This document shows, one piece after another, positions 12,124 to 23,353 of a DNA stretch of 64,000 nt. The position numbers and the translations under genes were made by a program. Origin of the DNA: Macrotrachela quadricornifera. Lineage: Eukaryota; Rotifera; Eurotatoria; Philodinida; Philodinidae. Under the pieces are notes generated by a model, which saw nothing but the letters and a program-made list of their open reading frames with translations, was not told the origin of the DNA and did no database searches. Location of the stretch: assembly GCA_022393335.1 (NCBI GenBank), contig JAJEKB010020553.1:74614-138613 (forward strand), written 5' to 3'. Position 1 is the stretch's first letter, and each line of letters opens with the position of its first letter.

Positions 12124-12276
12124 GGGTTCGGCGAGACCGGGTTTTTTGTCCCGATCCCGATCTTGTCCCGCTTGAACAAAACCCGTCCCGATCCCGTTCC
12201 ATCGGGACAAAAAACGGGATTTTGATCCCAGTCCCGACGGAATCGGGAAAAAATTAGGGATCGTGGTAGCCCCGCC
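12124..12276. repeat. CCCGAT/GGGAT low-complexity repeat
   Basis: Irregular repeats of CCCGATCCCG and its complement form a GC-rich island in AT-rich DNA, ending in GCCCCGCCGGATCC just before a long foldback. Comparable GC-rich terminal stretches occur on some eukaryotic DNA transposons. No element boundary could be set. Confidence 0.55.
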
Positions 12277-13378
12277 GGATCCTACCTAAAGGACCATAGT
12301 GTATGCCGGTCATTTGAGAAGTCTTTGCATTTATGCTCTATGTTTTTCATTCTGATTTATATATCAGATGAAAGCTCTTTCTTTTCTCTATCGAATGGTA
12401 TATAGACCTACCAGAAAATACTGTTTCTTTGGTTTTTTGTATGGACGACATCCTCAAGATGGTGTATGTGGGATGCAAGTATTCGTGATCAGATGACCAT
12501 CTTTGATTTCGAGACGGTAGCGGTCCACTCTGAATTGTGTCTAGTTTGATAGCCCATAGAAAGCTCTATAAAATAGTGCTATTTGATCAGTGTTTTTTCG
12601 TGGGTAAGACATTCAACCGAAGTGAACAATGTCTAAGAACGGTAAAAAGGCCTGTTTTTGACTAGTATTTGAAGGATTTTCATGATACTCATCAGGCTTT
12701 TTCTTAAAACAAATGTCTGATTTGAAATCAGCACAAAAAATGAGTCGAAATCCATGGATATCAGAGCGCTGCAACGACTTTCATATTTAGTCAAAAATCT
12801 CGCCCTACTCCCCCTCAGGGATAGGTGAAAAAATGAATGTTGTCAGAAGACCGTTCTAATTTACAAAAATTGTTGCCCTACCATGGAAAACTCCCAAAAA
12901 CTTCAAATTTTTTATATATGGAAGAGAAAAACTGCGGTTCGGCTTGACTCTTTTTTTGACCCATCTCTGAGGAGGAGTAGGGCAAGATTTTTGACTAAAA
13001 ATGAAAGTCGTTGCAGCGCTCTGATATCCATGGATTTCGACGCATTTTTTGTGCTGATTTCAAATCAGACATTTGTTTTAAGAAAAAGCCTGATGAGTAT
13101 CATGAAAATCCTTCAAATACTAGTCAAAAACAGGCCTTTTTACCGTTCTTAGACATTGTTCACCTCGGTTGAATGTCTTACCCACGAAAAAACACCGATC
13201 AAATAGCACCATTTTGTAGAGCTTTCTAAGGACTATCAAACTAGGCACAATTCAGAGTGGACCGCTACCGTCTCGAAATCGAAGATGGCCATCTGATATA
13301 TAAATCAGAATGAAAACATAGAACATAAATGCAAAGACTTCTCAAATGACCGGCATACATTATGGTCTTTTAGGATCC
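12277..13378. repeat. Long foldback (inverted repeat), 1.1 kb
   Basis: The left arm, about 12277-12822, and the right arm, about 12955-13378, are reverse complements with few mismatches (for example CATTTGAGAAGTCTTTGC against its complement near 13335). The left arm has about 120 extra bases after the word ATATATCAGATG that are missing on the right. Open frames in the loop, such as 12883-13152, are by-products of the palindrome. A related sequence occurs at the right end of the window (63.8-64 kb), so this is a dispersed family. Confidence 0.85.
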
Positions 13379-13515
13379 AGGCGACATCGATTATCCAGTC
13401 AGTCGTGCACAGATAAAATCAAGCGAAAATGTCTCAATCGACCAAAAAGTAATTCCTGCGATCTCTGGTGATATTTTCAGAAGGATAAAAACGATTTTGA
13501 AAAGGAAGCCATTTT
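13379..13515. repeat. Dispersed repeat segment, related to 63.8 kb
   Basis: The reverse complement of this segment matches about 63805-63905, including GAAAATGGC, TTTTTATCC, AAAATATCAC and the word CATTTTCGCTTGA, with moderate divergence. It continues the repeat family of the neighbouring foldback beyond the arm end. Confidence 0.6.
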
Positions 13516-13769
13516 CACCTCTTAAAGCTCCCGTCCTTTTTCTACATTAAAACATCATTCAAAAATTTCTGATAATTTTGAAGAATGTTTCTAAAACTTT
13601 TCGAAAATGCCCATAAACCGCCGAGCAAAAAAACAAAATTTGTAACGATAGAAAGAGCGTCACAGGCCCAACAACTTCCCCATCAAGACATCTCAGTACT
13701 GTTACTTAGCGGAACTATGTTTTGTGTCAGCAATCTCAAGTGTCTCGAAATCTATATATTTCTCATAGT

Positions 13770-13850
13770 TATGAGTCGTGACCGTGACCATAACCAAGTA
13801 GTTCGTGACCAGGACGTGACCGTAACTAAAAATCTTGGTTACGCAGTTCT
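13770..13850. repeat. GTGACC-type simple repeat
   Basis: Imperfect repeats of GTGACCGTGACC and GTAAC words in both orientations (GTCGTGACCGTGACC, AGGACGTGACCGTAAC). Low complexity, no gene. Confidence 0.5.
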
Positions 13851-13887
13851 CTACTTCTGATCCGAAAATTCAACTACGATGTGCAGA

Positions 13888-14580
13888 AGTAATAGACAAT
13901 TGTGATGAATTACAACAACAAAATGCAACGATAAGAAATAACTCTGATAACTTAGAACAACAAGGTATAAATGCAGCCGATGATTGTAATCAATTCGAAC
14001 AATAAGGTGTACATGTAGCAGTTGATCGTGATCAACTAGACAAACAAGGTGAATCTGTTATTGATTCCGATTCTGTTACAACTGATGTTGAAGATACTTT
14101 TAAAGGTTGTATTCGAACTATGGATAGTTTAACAGCGAATTATTCATTAAATAATACTGTTTTACCACAAAATATTCAATATTTACGGTCGGATACATTT
14201 AAACTACGCCAACCTCGAATTCTTAAAACAGCTCATACTGTTTCTAGTTGAAAGCACTGTAATAAAGAACATTATCATAGAGATAACTCACAATCAACGA
14301 CTATTCAAGAGTGTAAATTCAATATTTTTTACCCAGATTTACTCGATAATATTAAAACGTCCTCATACCATCTTCTTGCTTGTGGCGCTTATCGGGATCT
14401 TTCAATTCTACACTTTCAAGTCAGGTCCTCATGCGAAGATGTTGCATTTAATCTTGTTAGACACCAATGAGATTATTCATATCATCATGGGTACCTGTAT
14501 TATTCTCACAGTGGAATAATTCACTCAAAGTTTTCTGTTCGCAAATTGAAATATTGTCGTTCAACCTTGTTCTCATTTCG
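13888..14580 (+). pseudogene. Cactin C-terminal domain, degraded copy
   Basis: One reading frame covers most of the segment. It starts with an acidic, Gln/Asn-rich stretch and continues into a region that follows the cactin C-terminal domain: LRSDTFKLRQPRILKTAHT, then NKEHYH, QECKFNIFYPDLLDNIKTS, SCEDVAFNLV, and GIIHSKFSVRKLKY at the end. Cactin is a nuclear, spliceosome-associated protein of NF-kB/Toll regulation, and its C-terminus is normally highly conserved. Here the frame has a TAA in the linker and two TGA codons. Both TGAs fall where cactin has invariant Trp (the YEWN and KEWEYSH positions), and a third Trp is Arg. No ATG or 5' exons were found, so this is a partial, decayed duplicate. 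The functional gene must lie elsewhere. Confidence 0.75.
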
Positions 14581-16031
14581 TAAATGGAAATTTCGTCAAT
14601 TAATATTTTTCTTTTGTTTTTTTCTTTTTATCGTGAGACCATACTCATATTTTTCTTCTTGTCTTTAACCATGTACGTTATTCTTTTATCTAATTTTTTC
14701 GGTGAATATGTTTTCGTTTTTTTCGTTCTTTAATGTTTTTTATGCTCTTTCAAGTTTATTTGTTTCTTTTGCTTATATCATTGAATGTGTGTGGACATAC
14801 ATTTTCTCGTTGGTGGGGAGGTATTTTACAGGCATGTGCATCATAGGCCTTCACATATTCCTTTTTATCGATACCTAGTTTTCTCTTTCGTTCTCTCTTA
14901 TGTTTGTATTATTCATTCGAATAAGATACAACATAAAAAATAGTCGAATTAAGAGACCTCTAATACCGTGGTATAAAAATAAAAATTCGTACATGTAAAA
15001 TGATAATGCTATGAGAGTTAGAATGAACATCTATATAGAACGCGTTCGCTTTAAGAGCATCTGCTATACCTTCTGATAAATCCGATGCTAGTTTATGAAG
15101 ATGATCTAGGCTTTCTGGTAGTTTTGCGAAAAGGTGTTTGCTTATTATATATTCTTTGATAAACGAAAATTTGCATTGAAACTTATTGGTTTTTTAATTT
15201 TATATACCCTTTTAAAGGGTTTTCACTTTGTAACGGATAACGTACCCTTTAACCTTTTTTCAATTATATAAACGTTCTGATAAACGTTTTTAAACGGGTA
15301 TTTACAATGAAAAAGAGAAAAAGGTAGAAAAATTCGATGTTGTTGAATTTTGAATTTTGTTAGCATAATATCGAAATTTGTTACTGCATATGAATACAAA
15401 TTAACAATCCAATATCATTCATCTTGCCTATGTAACTATCATTTTAAGATAATAACCATGAATANNNNNNNNNNCTTTTACTCTTCGATGATTTATCAAC
15501 AAGACCTATGATTATTCATGGGTATTTACAGTTGATGAACCCTTTTTCCACTGTTTTTCAAGGATAGATAAAAGGGTTTACTACACTTTGATAAATGGTA
15601 GAAAATGATATTTTATCCGTTGCAAATTGATAAACGCTTTAAATGTGTATCATTCTACGGATTCTTTTTCAGTGTAGGATACATTAGGATCCATTAGAAT
15701 CCATGGAATCTAGGATTCGCTTTTCTTCCTTAGTATTAACTTATACACACATGGACATAGAATAAAATCAAAACGTTTCGCATGAATGGTTTCATATATT
15801 ATTGAAGAGGAGAGAAAAACAGCGAACTTTTGTAATTGAAGGTAGTTAATACTACTTAAACGCACTTTGAGCTATTTTAGAAATACTTTTTCATAACTTT
15901 AAAGCACTTTTCGATACTGTTGAAGAATATTTTGAAGTACTCTTAAATAATTTTGAAATCCTTTAGCATACTTCAAGTCCGTTGTTTCCTTTTTGATTGA
16001 AGAATACAAACAGTAAACATATACATTTCGT
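14581..16031. other. Intergenic with assembly gap, no gene
   Basis: T-rich sequence follows the cactin remnant. Around 15120-15660 words such as ACCCTTTTAAAGGGTTTTCA and CGTTTATC/GATAAACG recur in both orientations on either side of the N-gap, which suggests a collapsed or mis-joined repeat. Nothing coding was seen. Confidence 0.4.
15465..15474. other. Assembly gap (10 N)
   Basis: Ten undetermined bases. The flanks share inverted TAAAC/GTTTA-type words, so the true gap may contain repeat sequence of unknown length. Confidence 0.95.
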
Positions 16032-19000
16032 ATGGGGGTTAGTCAAAGTAAAAGAGATGAAGAAAAACCATTGATCGATGGCCAAACGTACCTAAATGGT
16101 AATATTCGTCACCATCAACGCCAGTCATCGCGTCTCGATTGGGCAGAAGCATCATGGAATCGATGGCTGTATGTTCTGAGTTGGTGGTGGGTAAAGCCTA
16201 TTCTATCATTGGGATATAAGCAAAAGTTAACCGACAACGATCTTGATGATTCTCCTGATGATAACAAATGCTCTGTATTATTAGAGAAAATGCAAATTGG
16301 CGACTGGAACACAGTGACAACATGGTCTAGGATTGTTCGAGCTTTTGGGAAACGTTCGTTATTCATTGGTCTTTTGTTATTTCCTTATATTATAGTACGC
16401 ATTATGCAACCGCTGCTTCTCTGCCAAATAGTACTATTAATCGCTGATCATCATTCGTCGTTCACTGTGGGCTTTATATATGCTCTTGCGCTATTTCTTT
16501 GCATACTTACTCAAACATTTATTCATCATCATTTTTTCTTTCGCACTCAACGTATCGGCATGAAAATTCGCAATGCACTCATATTACTTATTTACAAACG
16601 TATGTTATCCATTAACGCATCATCCTTGCAACAAATTATTCCTGCTCAAACCATCAACTTAATGGCCATTGATGCAACAAAATTTGACCTCTTTGCCAAA
16701 TACTTTCATTATCTTTGGTATGCACCACTCGAGGCTACGATCTTCTTTGCTTTTCTATGCATGATCATTGGATTATGGCCTACCATATTTGGTTATATTG
16801 TATTACTCTTAATCATCCCTCTACAAATATTATTCAGTCGAAAATTTGCTCTTCATCGTAAGACAACGGCAACATGGGCCGACAAGCGAATACAGGCACT
16901 TAGTGAGCTCATTAATGGATGCCACATAATCAAAATGTACAATTGGGAGGAACCAATGAGAAAGCGTGTTCTGGACCGACGACATCATGAATTTACCAGT
17001 ATCAGACGTGCATCATATTTGCGTGCACTCAACATGGCTTCGTTCTTTGCTTCGATGCCACTCATTTCATTTGCTACGTTCGGTGGTGCTTGGCTTCTAG
17101 ATCGTTCTTTGGAGACATCAGACGCTTTTACAGCACTTGCTTTTTATGGATTAATACGAGCAACAATTGCTCACTTTCTACCCTTTGCTGTTGAATGCTT
17201 GAGCGCAACGCGGGTATCAGTAAACCGAATTGACGAGTTCATGCGACTACCGACAACACCATCAGAGCAAAGGACTTCACCTACATATGAAAGTGATGAA
17301 ATAACACAGAAAAAAGGCACTATTATCATGCACAATGCATCGTTTTCTCGGCATGATGGAACTGTTTGTCTATCATTGATCAATCTTAACATTGCATCAG
17401 GGTCATTTATAGGTATCGTCGGACCTGCTGGTTCCGGTAAAACATCATTACTCGAAGCTGTCCTCGGCGAGTTAAATCTGTTGAACGGACAGATATATAG
17501 GAGTAATAGTCTGTTCTCGTATGCAGCCCAAACTCCATGGATATTTTCCGATACTCTTCGAGCAAATATCCTTCTTGGCAAACCACTTGATGAAGAGCGT
17601 TATGCTGCTGTATTACATGCATGTTGTCTCGATATCGATTTGAATAGTTTCGGACCACGAGGTGACTTAATAATGATTGGTAAAGATGGCATAAATTTAA
17701 GTGGGGGACAAAAGGCACGTGTGTCACTAGCTCGAGCTATGTATGTCGACGCTGACATTTACCTACTTGATGATCCACTTGCGGCCGTCGACTCAAAAGT
17801 CGCTAGACAAATTTATAACCAATGTATTGGTCCGAATGGATTATTGAGCAAGAAAACTCGATTGTTGGTCACACATCATACACAATTTCTCGCTGACTCA
17901 CATCAAAACATTTTTCTTGCTCATGGATATGTTCAAACCCTTGGTAAATTGGAAGAGATATCTATGAATGCTGATCAAAGAGACGATATGGTAGTTAACA
18001 ACGATAATTTATTATTGCCCAGCATGCTTGATATAGCCAAGCAATCAGTTGTTGATGCTCATTCGATTGTAACCGATGAAACATCGGTCACTGGTAGTGT
18101 TAGTTGGTCTGTATGGAGTAACCTCTTCATAGCACCACCCACGAAATGGTTTGGTTTAGTTCTGCTTATTAGTTTTCTCCTTATTGGCGAAATTCTCAAC
18201 GATGGAAGCAATGTGTATCTCGCCTTGTGGACATCAGAACGATCTTCTGCTAATCAACAACAGTCCGCAAAATTCCGCTCTATCTACTTTGGTACAACAT
18301 TAGCTACAGTAGGTGTCGCCATTATACGTGCCTGCTATTTTTTCTATGTTGTATTGAATGGTTCAAATAGATTACACAATCAAATGATAGATGGACTCTT
18401 GCACACATCAATAAATTTCTTCGAAAGTAATCCAACGGGTCGTATTCTCAATCGTGCAAGTAAAGATCAACAGGTGATTGATGAAGAGTTCCATGTTACA
18501 TTCTTCGATGGTATTCAATCGCTAATGATGACAGCTGGTTCAGTAGTAATCATTGGTATAATCAATCCATGGATATTTCTGCTACTTATCCCATTAGTGC
18601 CTCTCTATTTTCAACTGCATCGTTTTTACTTAACATCAAGTCGGCAACTAAAACGGCTTGAAAGTGTATCGCGCAGTCCCATCTATGCAGCATTTTCATC
18701 GTCACTCAACGGCTTAGTGACGATTCGTGCATTTAAAGTTGAAGACGATTTTCGAAATATGTTTATGAACAAAATCGAAGCAAATATACGTGCAAACATT
18801 ATTGGCTTAGGTGCTGCGCGCTGGTTCGGCTTGTTACTCGATCTTATGACGGCACTGTTGGCGCTTACTACTTCTATTTTATCAATCGTACTTCGCGATC
18901 GAATGAGCCCGTCAAGAATCGCTCTAAGTTTGGTGTATATCATCAATATGACAGACTGGTTTCAGTGGGGTGTACAACAGGTAAGCGAAGCAGTAAATTT

Positions 19001-21434
19001 AATCACCAGCGCCGAACGTATTGATGAATATGTACGATTACCATCAGAAGAAGATCAACACGGACACACACAACTCATTGAAATGCCAACCGATTGGCCA
19101 TATCATGGTGCCATCGAATTTCGAAACTTCTCATTATGGTATAAATCAGGTCTTGAACCCGCACTCAAAAATATCAACATTCGTATTAAGCCTGAAGAAA
19201 AAATTGGCATCATCGGTCGCACAGGTCAGTATGAAATGTACAACCATACTTAACTGTTCGTTACTGTTTGCGATCAAGTACGCTAGAATTAATCACAATT
19301 AGTCATAACGCAACTTTCATGCATTTAATACCATTGATAGGATTGATGTAACATACATAAGATTGTGGAAGAATTCGAAAATTTGAGAAAACTTGAGCCT
19401 CTAGAAAATTCGGACTATTTCTTTTAAAAGAAGATTTTAAGAAAAGAAACCAAACTGATATATTTAAACAAATTAAAAAGTAACCAAATCTTCTAAGTAA
19501 TATGGTTCTTTTTCTGTTGGCAAAGTCTATACCGTATACAGTAATGTAGTGAATTCATATATGAACTATTATCTGACCACCAGTCATTAGTTCTTCATTT
19601 ATGCATTTATTGTTTAACATATTTAATTATCTTCCGATAGGATATTTACCAATGTTCATTCTATTCTGACGATCTTCGGTCGTATTACACCTAGACGAGT
19701 TCTTTTAAGAAAAATTCTGGCAAGCTTTTGTACGAATTATTTCTTCAACTTTATTCTGTACGCTTGAGATCAACGATGTTTCTAGCTTTCATTTCGATTG
19801 TAATGAGCCTTGTAAACTGTGGGGAAAATTCCTAAAATACCTTTGATTTTTATTCGGTATTTTTCATCATAACATCTATAGATCTAAATACAAGATATCT
19901 TGGTGCAACATGAGTTTTTATCTTGTAACATAGACTTTGATTTATTCGAATATTATACCGGGTGTCCCAAAAGTCATGTCCACTTAAGAAAATTGAATAT
20001 CTCCATTACGGCTCAAGCAAACGTGCTGATTTTTTTATCAGTGATAGAGGCATGCACCAAGTTTATATTCATAAAGACATGTCTAGGAAAATTCATTGTT
20101 AAGTGTGACTATTGATCTCAACAAGAAAAATTTACTTTTTCACAGTTAGAAAAAAAACAGTATACTTAACAGAGGATTTCTTTGGCCACGTCCTTATGGA
20201 TACGAAGCCTGAATATGCCTCTATTATCGGTAGAAAAATTAGCTCGTTTGCTCTAGCCGTAATGAAGATATTCAGTTTTTATTTTGGCAAACTAATTTTT
20301 GGGCCACCCTATATATAGCCCGAAAATCACGCTACCGAGAAAAAATTAAATATCTCCGCTGCGGCTCGAGCAAACGAGTTGATTTTTTTACCAATAATAG
20401 AGGCATGTTCAAGCTTCATATCCACACGAGCAAGACTAGAGAGAGTCGTTATTAAGTACCACTAATGACCTCAACAAACTAATTTTACCTTTTCGCAGAT
20501 AGAATAGAAAAAAAATATACTTACCAAAGAATTTCTCTAGGCATGTCTTTATGAATATAAAGTTTGAACATGCCTTTATCATTGATAAAAGAATCAACTC
20601 GTTAGCTCGAGCCGTAGCGGAGATATTCAATTTTTTCGGCAAAGTGACTTTTTTTTTCTAACTGTGAAAAAGTAAATTCTTCTTGTTGAGATCAATAGTC
20701 ACACTTAACAATGAATTTCCCTCGACATGTCTTTATGAATATAAACTTGGTGCATGCCTCTATCACTGATAAACAAATCAGCACGTTTGCTTGAGCCGTA
20801 TTAGAGATATTCAATTTTCTTAAGTGGACATGACTTTTGGGACACCCGGTATATAGGTGCGGGAAAATCATCTCTTCTCCGAAGTCTGTTTCGATTTAAT
20901 GATCAGTCAGCTGTCAACGGCGAAATTCTCATTGATAATATTGACATAAGTCGTATTACGCTGAAGCAAATCCGTTCTCATCTTAGTGTCATACCTCAGC
21001 ACCCCATGTTGTTCGAAGATTCTCTTCGCTACAATCTCGATCCGACCGATCGATATTCCGATGAACAATGTTTATCAGCACTGAAAGCCGTACGACTTGA
21101 ACATATGGTGTCTAGACATCCAGCAGGTCTTAACTATCCCGTTGCTGAAATGGGCGTAAATCCAAGTGTTGGTGAACGCCAATTGATCTGTGTTGCTAGA
21201 GCCATTCTCAAACAGAGCAAAATTTTGTTAATTGATGAGGCGACTGCCAATGTGGATCATGCAGCTGATGTAGCACTTCAAGCTGTGATTGCGAATAAAT
21301 TTCAAGATCGAACTATTCTGACCATTGCTCATCGACTCAATACTGTGGCCACATGTGATCGTATTCTCGTGTTAGAAAACGGCATGGTAGCCAACTGCGA
21401 TGTACCAAATAACATTTTACCACATTATCAGTAA
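16032..21434 (+). CDS. ABCC/MRP-type ABC transporter (ABCC4-like), 2 exons
   Basis: Exon 1 is 16032-19224 and exon 2 is 20857-21434, together 1256 residues. The junction g|gt restores GRTGAGKSS, the second Walker A. Order: N-terminal cytosolic segment; first membrane domain (about residues 110-400); NBD1 with Walker A GPAGSGKTSLL (about 464), Q-loop AAQTPWIF, signature LSGGQ (about 555), Walker B DIYLLDDPLAAVDS and switch His in THHTQ; second membrane domain (about 700-1000); NBD2 with PQHPMLFEDSLRYNLDP, Walker B ILLIDEATANVD and AHRLNT. The layout without an extra N-terminal membrane domain is that of short MRPs, which export organic anions and conjugates across the plasma membrane. In NBD2 the signature reads PSVGERQ instead of LSVGQRQ. 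The only intron seen falls in NBD2 and is filled by a MITE. Confidence 0.9.
19958..20849. mobile_element. Nested Tc1/mariner-type MITE inside the ABC gene intron
   Basis: The ends are CCGGGTGTCCCAAAAGTCAT and its complement, with TA outside both (19956-19957 and 20850-20851), as for Tc1/mariner elements. The outer terminal repeats extend about 190 bases. Inside are two further diverged copies of the same unit in opposite orientations (about 20150-20310 and 20310-20640), so the 892-bp element is a MITE within a MITE or a stacked dimer. No transposase is encoded. The right end lies five bases from the AG splice acceptor of the host gene. Confidence 0.82.
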
Positions 21435-22410
21435 ATTCTACGGTCAATTGGATAGGCAGAACAGTCTCAACTTTATTTGCTCAACGAATTCAAGATAAAA
21501 ACGATTGACTACTTCTCATTTGCAAACGTAAAGAAAATAGATTTTAATTAAATTAAAATGTCTAAAATTTCATTTGATTAATTTGACAGTTTTTTTAATT
21601 TTTTTGTTAGAAAGATGAAATATGTAATAAACTTTTAAAAATTTGATTATTGCAAATGTATATTGAAAATAAATTATTTTAAAAGATTTTAATAAAGTTT
21701 ATTTTATTTTTAGCTAAGTTTGCTGTAATTTGGTGAAGACGTTAGATGTTTATTGAACGAAGATTATCGTTTGGATCTAACTACAAAGAATTTTCGTGAA
21801 AGTCAAAAATAGAGTTTACTAGCTGATATGTTTTTTTTGTGTTTAATAAACTGATACTTATAATGCGCGAGCAAGGGTGGTCGATTTGAGTTGAGATAAG
21901 AACGATTTTATTTAAAGGCAAACTGAATTTTTAACGAACTTGTGTCATACCTGTTATGATAATGCGATATTTATTTCCAATCTAGTTTGGACAGATCAAA
22001 CGGTGTTTGACAAAAGCAGGTGCTCATCAGTATTCGTATTTCTAAACCGTCGTTTTTAGAACATTACTGTTTGGTGTTTTTTATTTTTGTATATGAAGGA
22101 CGGCTCAGAAGCTTGGACTCGATTTGTATGATTATCTTTTCTATATTAAAACATATACTTCAAAATGTGTTCCTATGATAAAAGATGCGTCATGAAACGC
22201 TCTACAAAGTTCTATAAAATATACTCCTATTGACTCGCTGGAATACCTTTTTTCATAATCAGAATATACATTAAACATATCATTATTCTATTTCGAACGA
22301 TAGTGAATACAAAATGATAGATTTCCGAAATGCTTTTTATTCTGTATATATCTTGCTTTGCGAAAATATTGATATGCTAGATTTCGTCCGAAATAATATA
22401 GCAATTTTGA
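21435..22410. other. Downstream of ABC gene, no gene
   Basis: AT-rich sequence with several AATAAA words (for example near 21627, 21669 and 21691) suitable for 3' processing of the transporter transcript. No other feature was recognised. Confidence 0.45.
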
Positions 22411-23353
22411 CACATTCAACCCGATTTGATTTTTTTACAGCATAGCTCTAACAGAGTCATTTTCCTGTGCATTCGTTGTTTTTTTCATTCTGTATTAGCT
22501 CATTGCTTTTTGTTATGCGTTTGTTACATTACAAAAAAAAGGTAAAGTGTGATGAAATTTATGAACTCAATACAAAATATGGCATAAAGTTAATTAAATG
22601 GAAAGATAAAAAGGACGTTTTGATGATATCCATAAAATCGTCGCATTCAACAAGTATGGACACTCTGGAAAAAACAATTTAGAATATGAGCGTATAATGA
22701 TGCCAAAAATTGTATTAGATTACAGTGAAGGAAGACAGGAGAGTGATTTCCCAAACCAACTGGTAGCGTATTATGCAGTTCTTAAATGGTCAATAAAACA
22801 GTATTGAAATGCGGCATTTGAATTCATTTTTCGGACGGCAATAGTTAATAGCTGTTTGATACATAAGGAAAACTATGCCACAAGCAAAGTTACCATTCTA
22901 CAGCTTCGCGAAGTTTTGTGCAATCTTTATTACTAGGCTTGGTATTTAAGAAGTTAAATCCTTATCCGAGAGAAAAATAAAGAAACCATTCGAAGAGCAA
23001 ACTAGTCGGTCACAAGCTCGAAGTAAAGAAAGGATGTGTGCGCATTAGCCAAAGGCGTTGTACTGGCTGCTATGAGAAAATCAAACAACAACAATCACAA
23101 GAAACGAGTGCGATGGCAGCAAAAAGAATCAAAAGGAGCTGTTCTAGTTTCGAAAAATTCTTTTATGTTGCTTGTTTCCACGAGAAGCACTGTTCTGTGC
23201 AGTAAATGAACCAGATAGTAGCAGAAACGGAGTGAATGAGAGAATATGCATCACTCACTAATTTAAAAAAATGAAAAAGAAACTGTTTTTTTTATTATTT
23301 TCCTTGTTAAAATATGTCGTGAGCCATCGGGAGCTCATAGTGGGTTGAATGTG
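22411..23353. mobile_element. piggyBac-like element, second copy, 5'-deleted transposase
   Basis: The left end CACATTCAACCCGAT is close to the end of the 4878-5874 element, and the right end is GGGTTGAATGTG followed by TTAA (23354-23357). The left flank is TTGA, a one-base change from TTAA. The 943-bp element carries the C-terminal half of the transposase. Confidence 0.78.
22467..23205 (+). pseudogene. piggyBac transposase, C-terminal remnant
   Basis: Readable blocks in order: KKVKCDEIYELNTKYGIKL, then IKWKDKKDVLMIS (the conserved KWKDKR-V-LS block of piggyBac transposases), KIVLDYSEGRQESDFPNQLV with YYAVLKWSIKQY, AAFEFIFRTAIVNS, KVTILQLRE, and a tail with RRCTGCYEKIKQQQSQE and ACFHEKHCSVQ ending in TAA at 23203-23205. 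Several stops and frame changes break it. The N-terminal half including the first catalytic Asp is missing. It keeps what the 5-kb copy lost and lacks what that copy kept. Confidence 0.75.

Noticed and set aside
12883..13152. 89-codon + strand ORF
   Set aside because: Lies in the loop and right arm of a 1.1-kb foldback; no motif, explained by palindromic repeat sequence.
13888..14580. TGA read as Trp (alternative code) in the cactin copy
   Set aside because: The questin-oxidase-like gene ends at TGA and other intact genes use TGG for Trp; a TAA also breaks the cactin frame.
15120..15660. Mirror-like words around the N-gap as a foldback element
   Set aside because: Matches are short (under 20 bases) and interrupted by the gap, so no element boundary can be supported.
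16115..18946. Four antisense ORFs within the ABC transporter
   Set aside because: Shadows of the 1073-codon sense frame.
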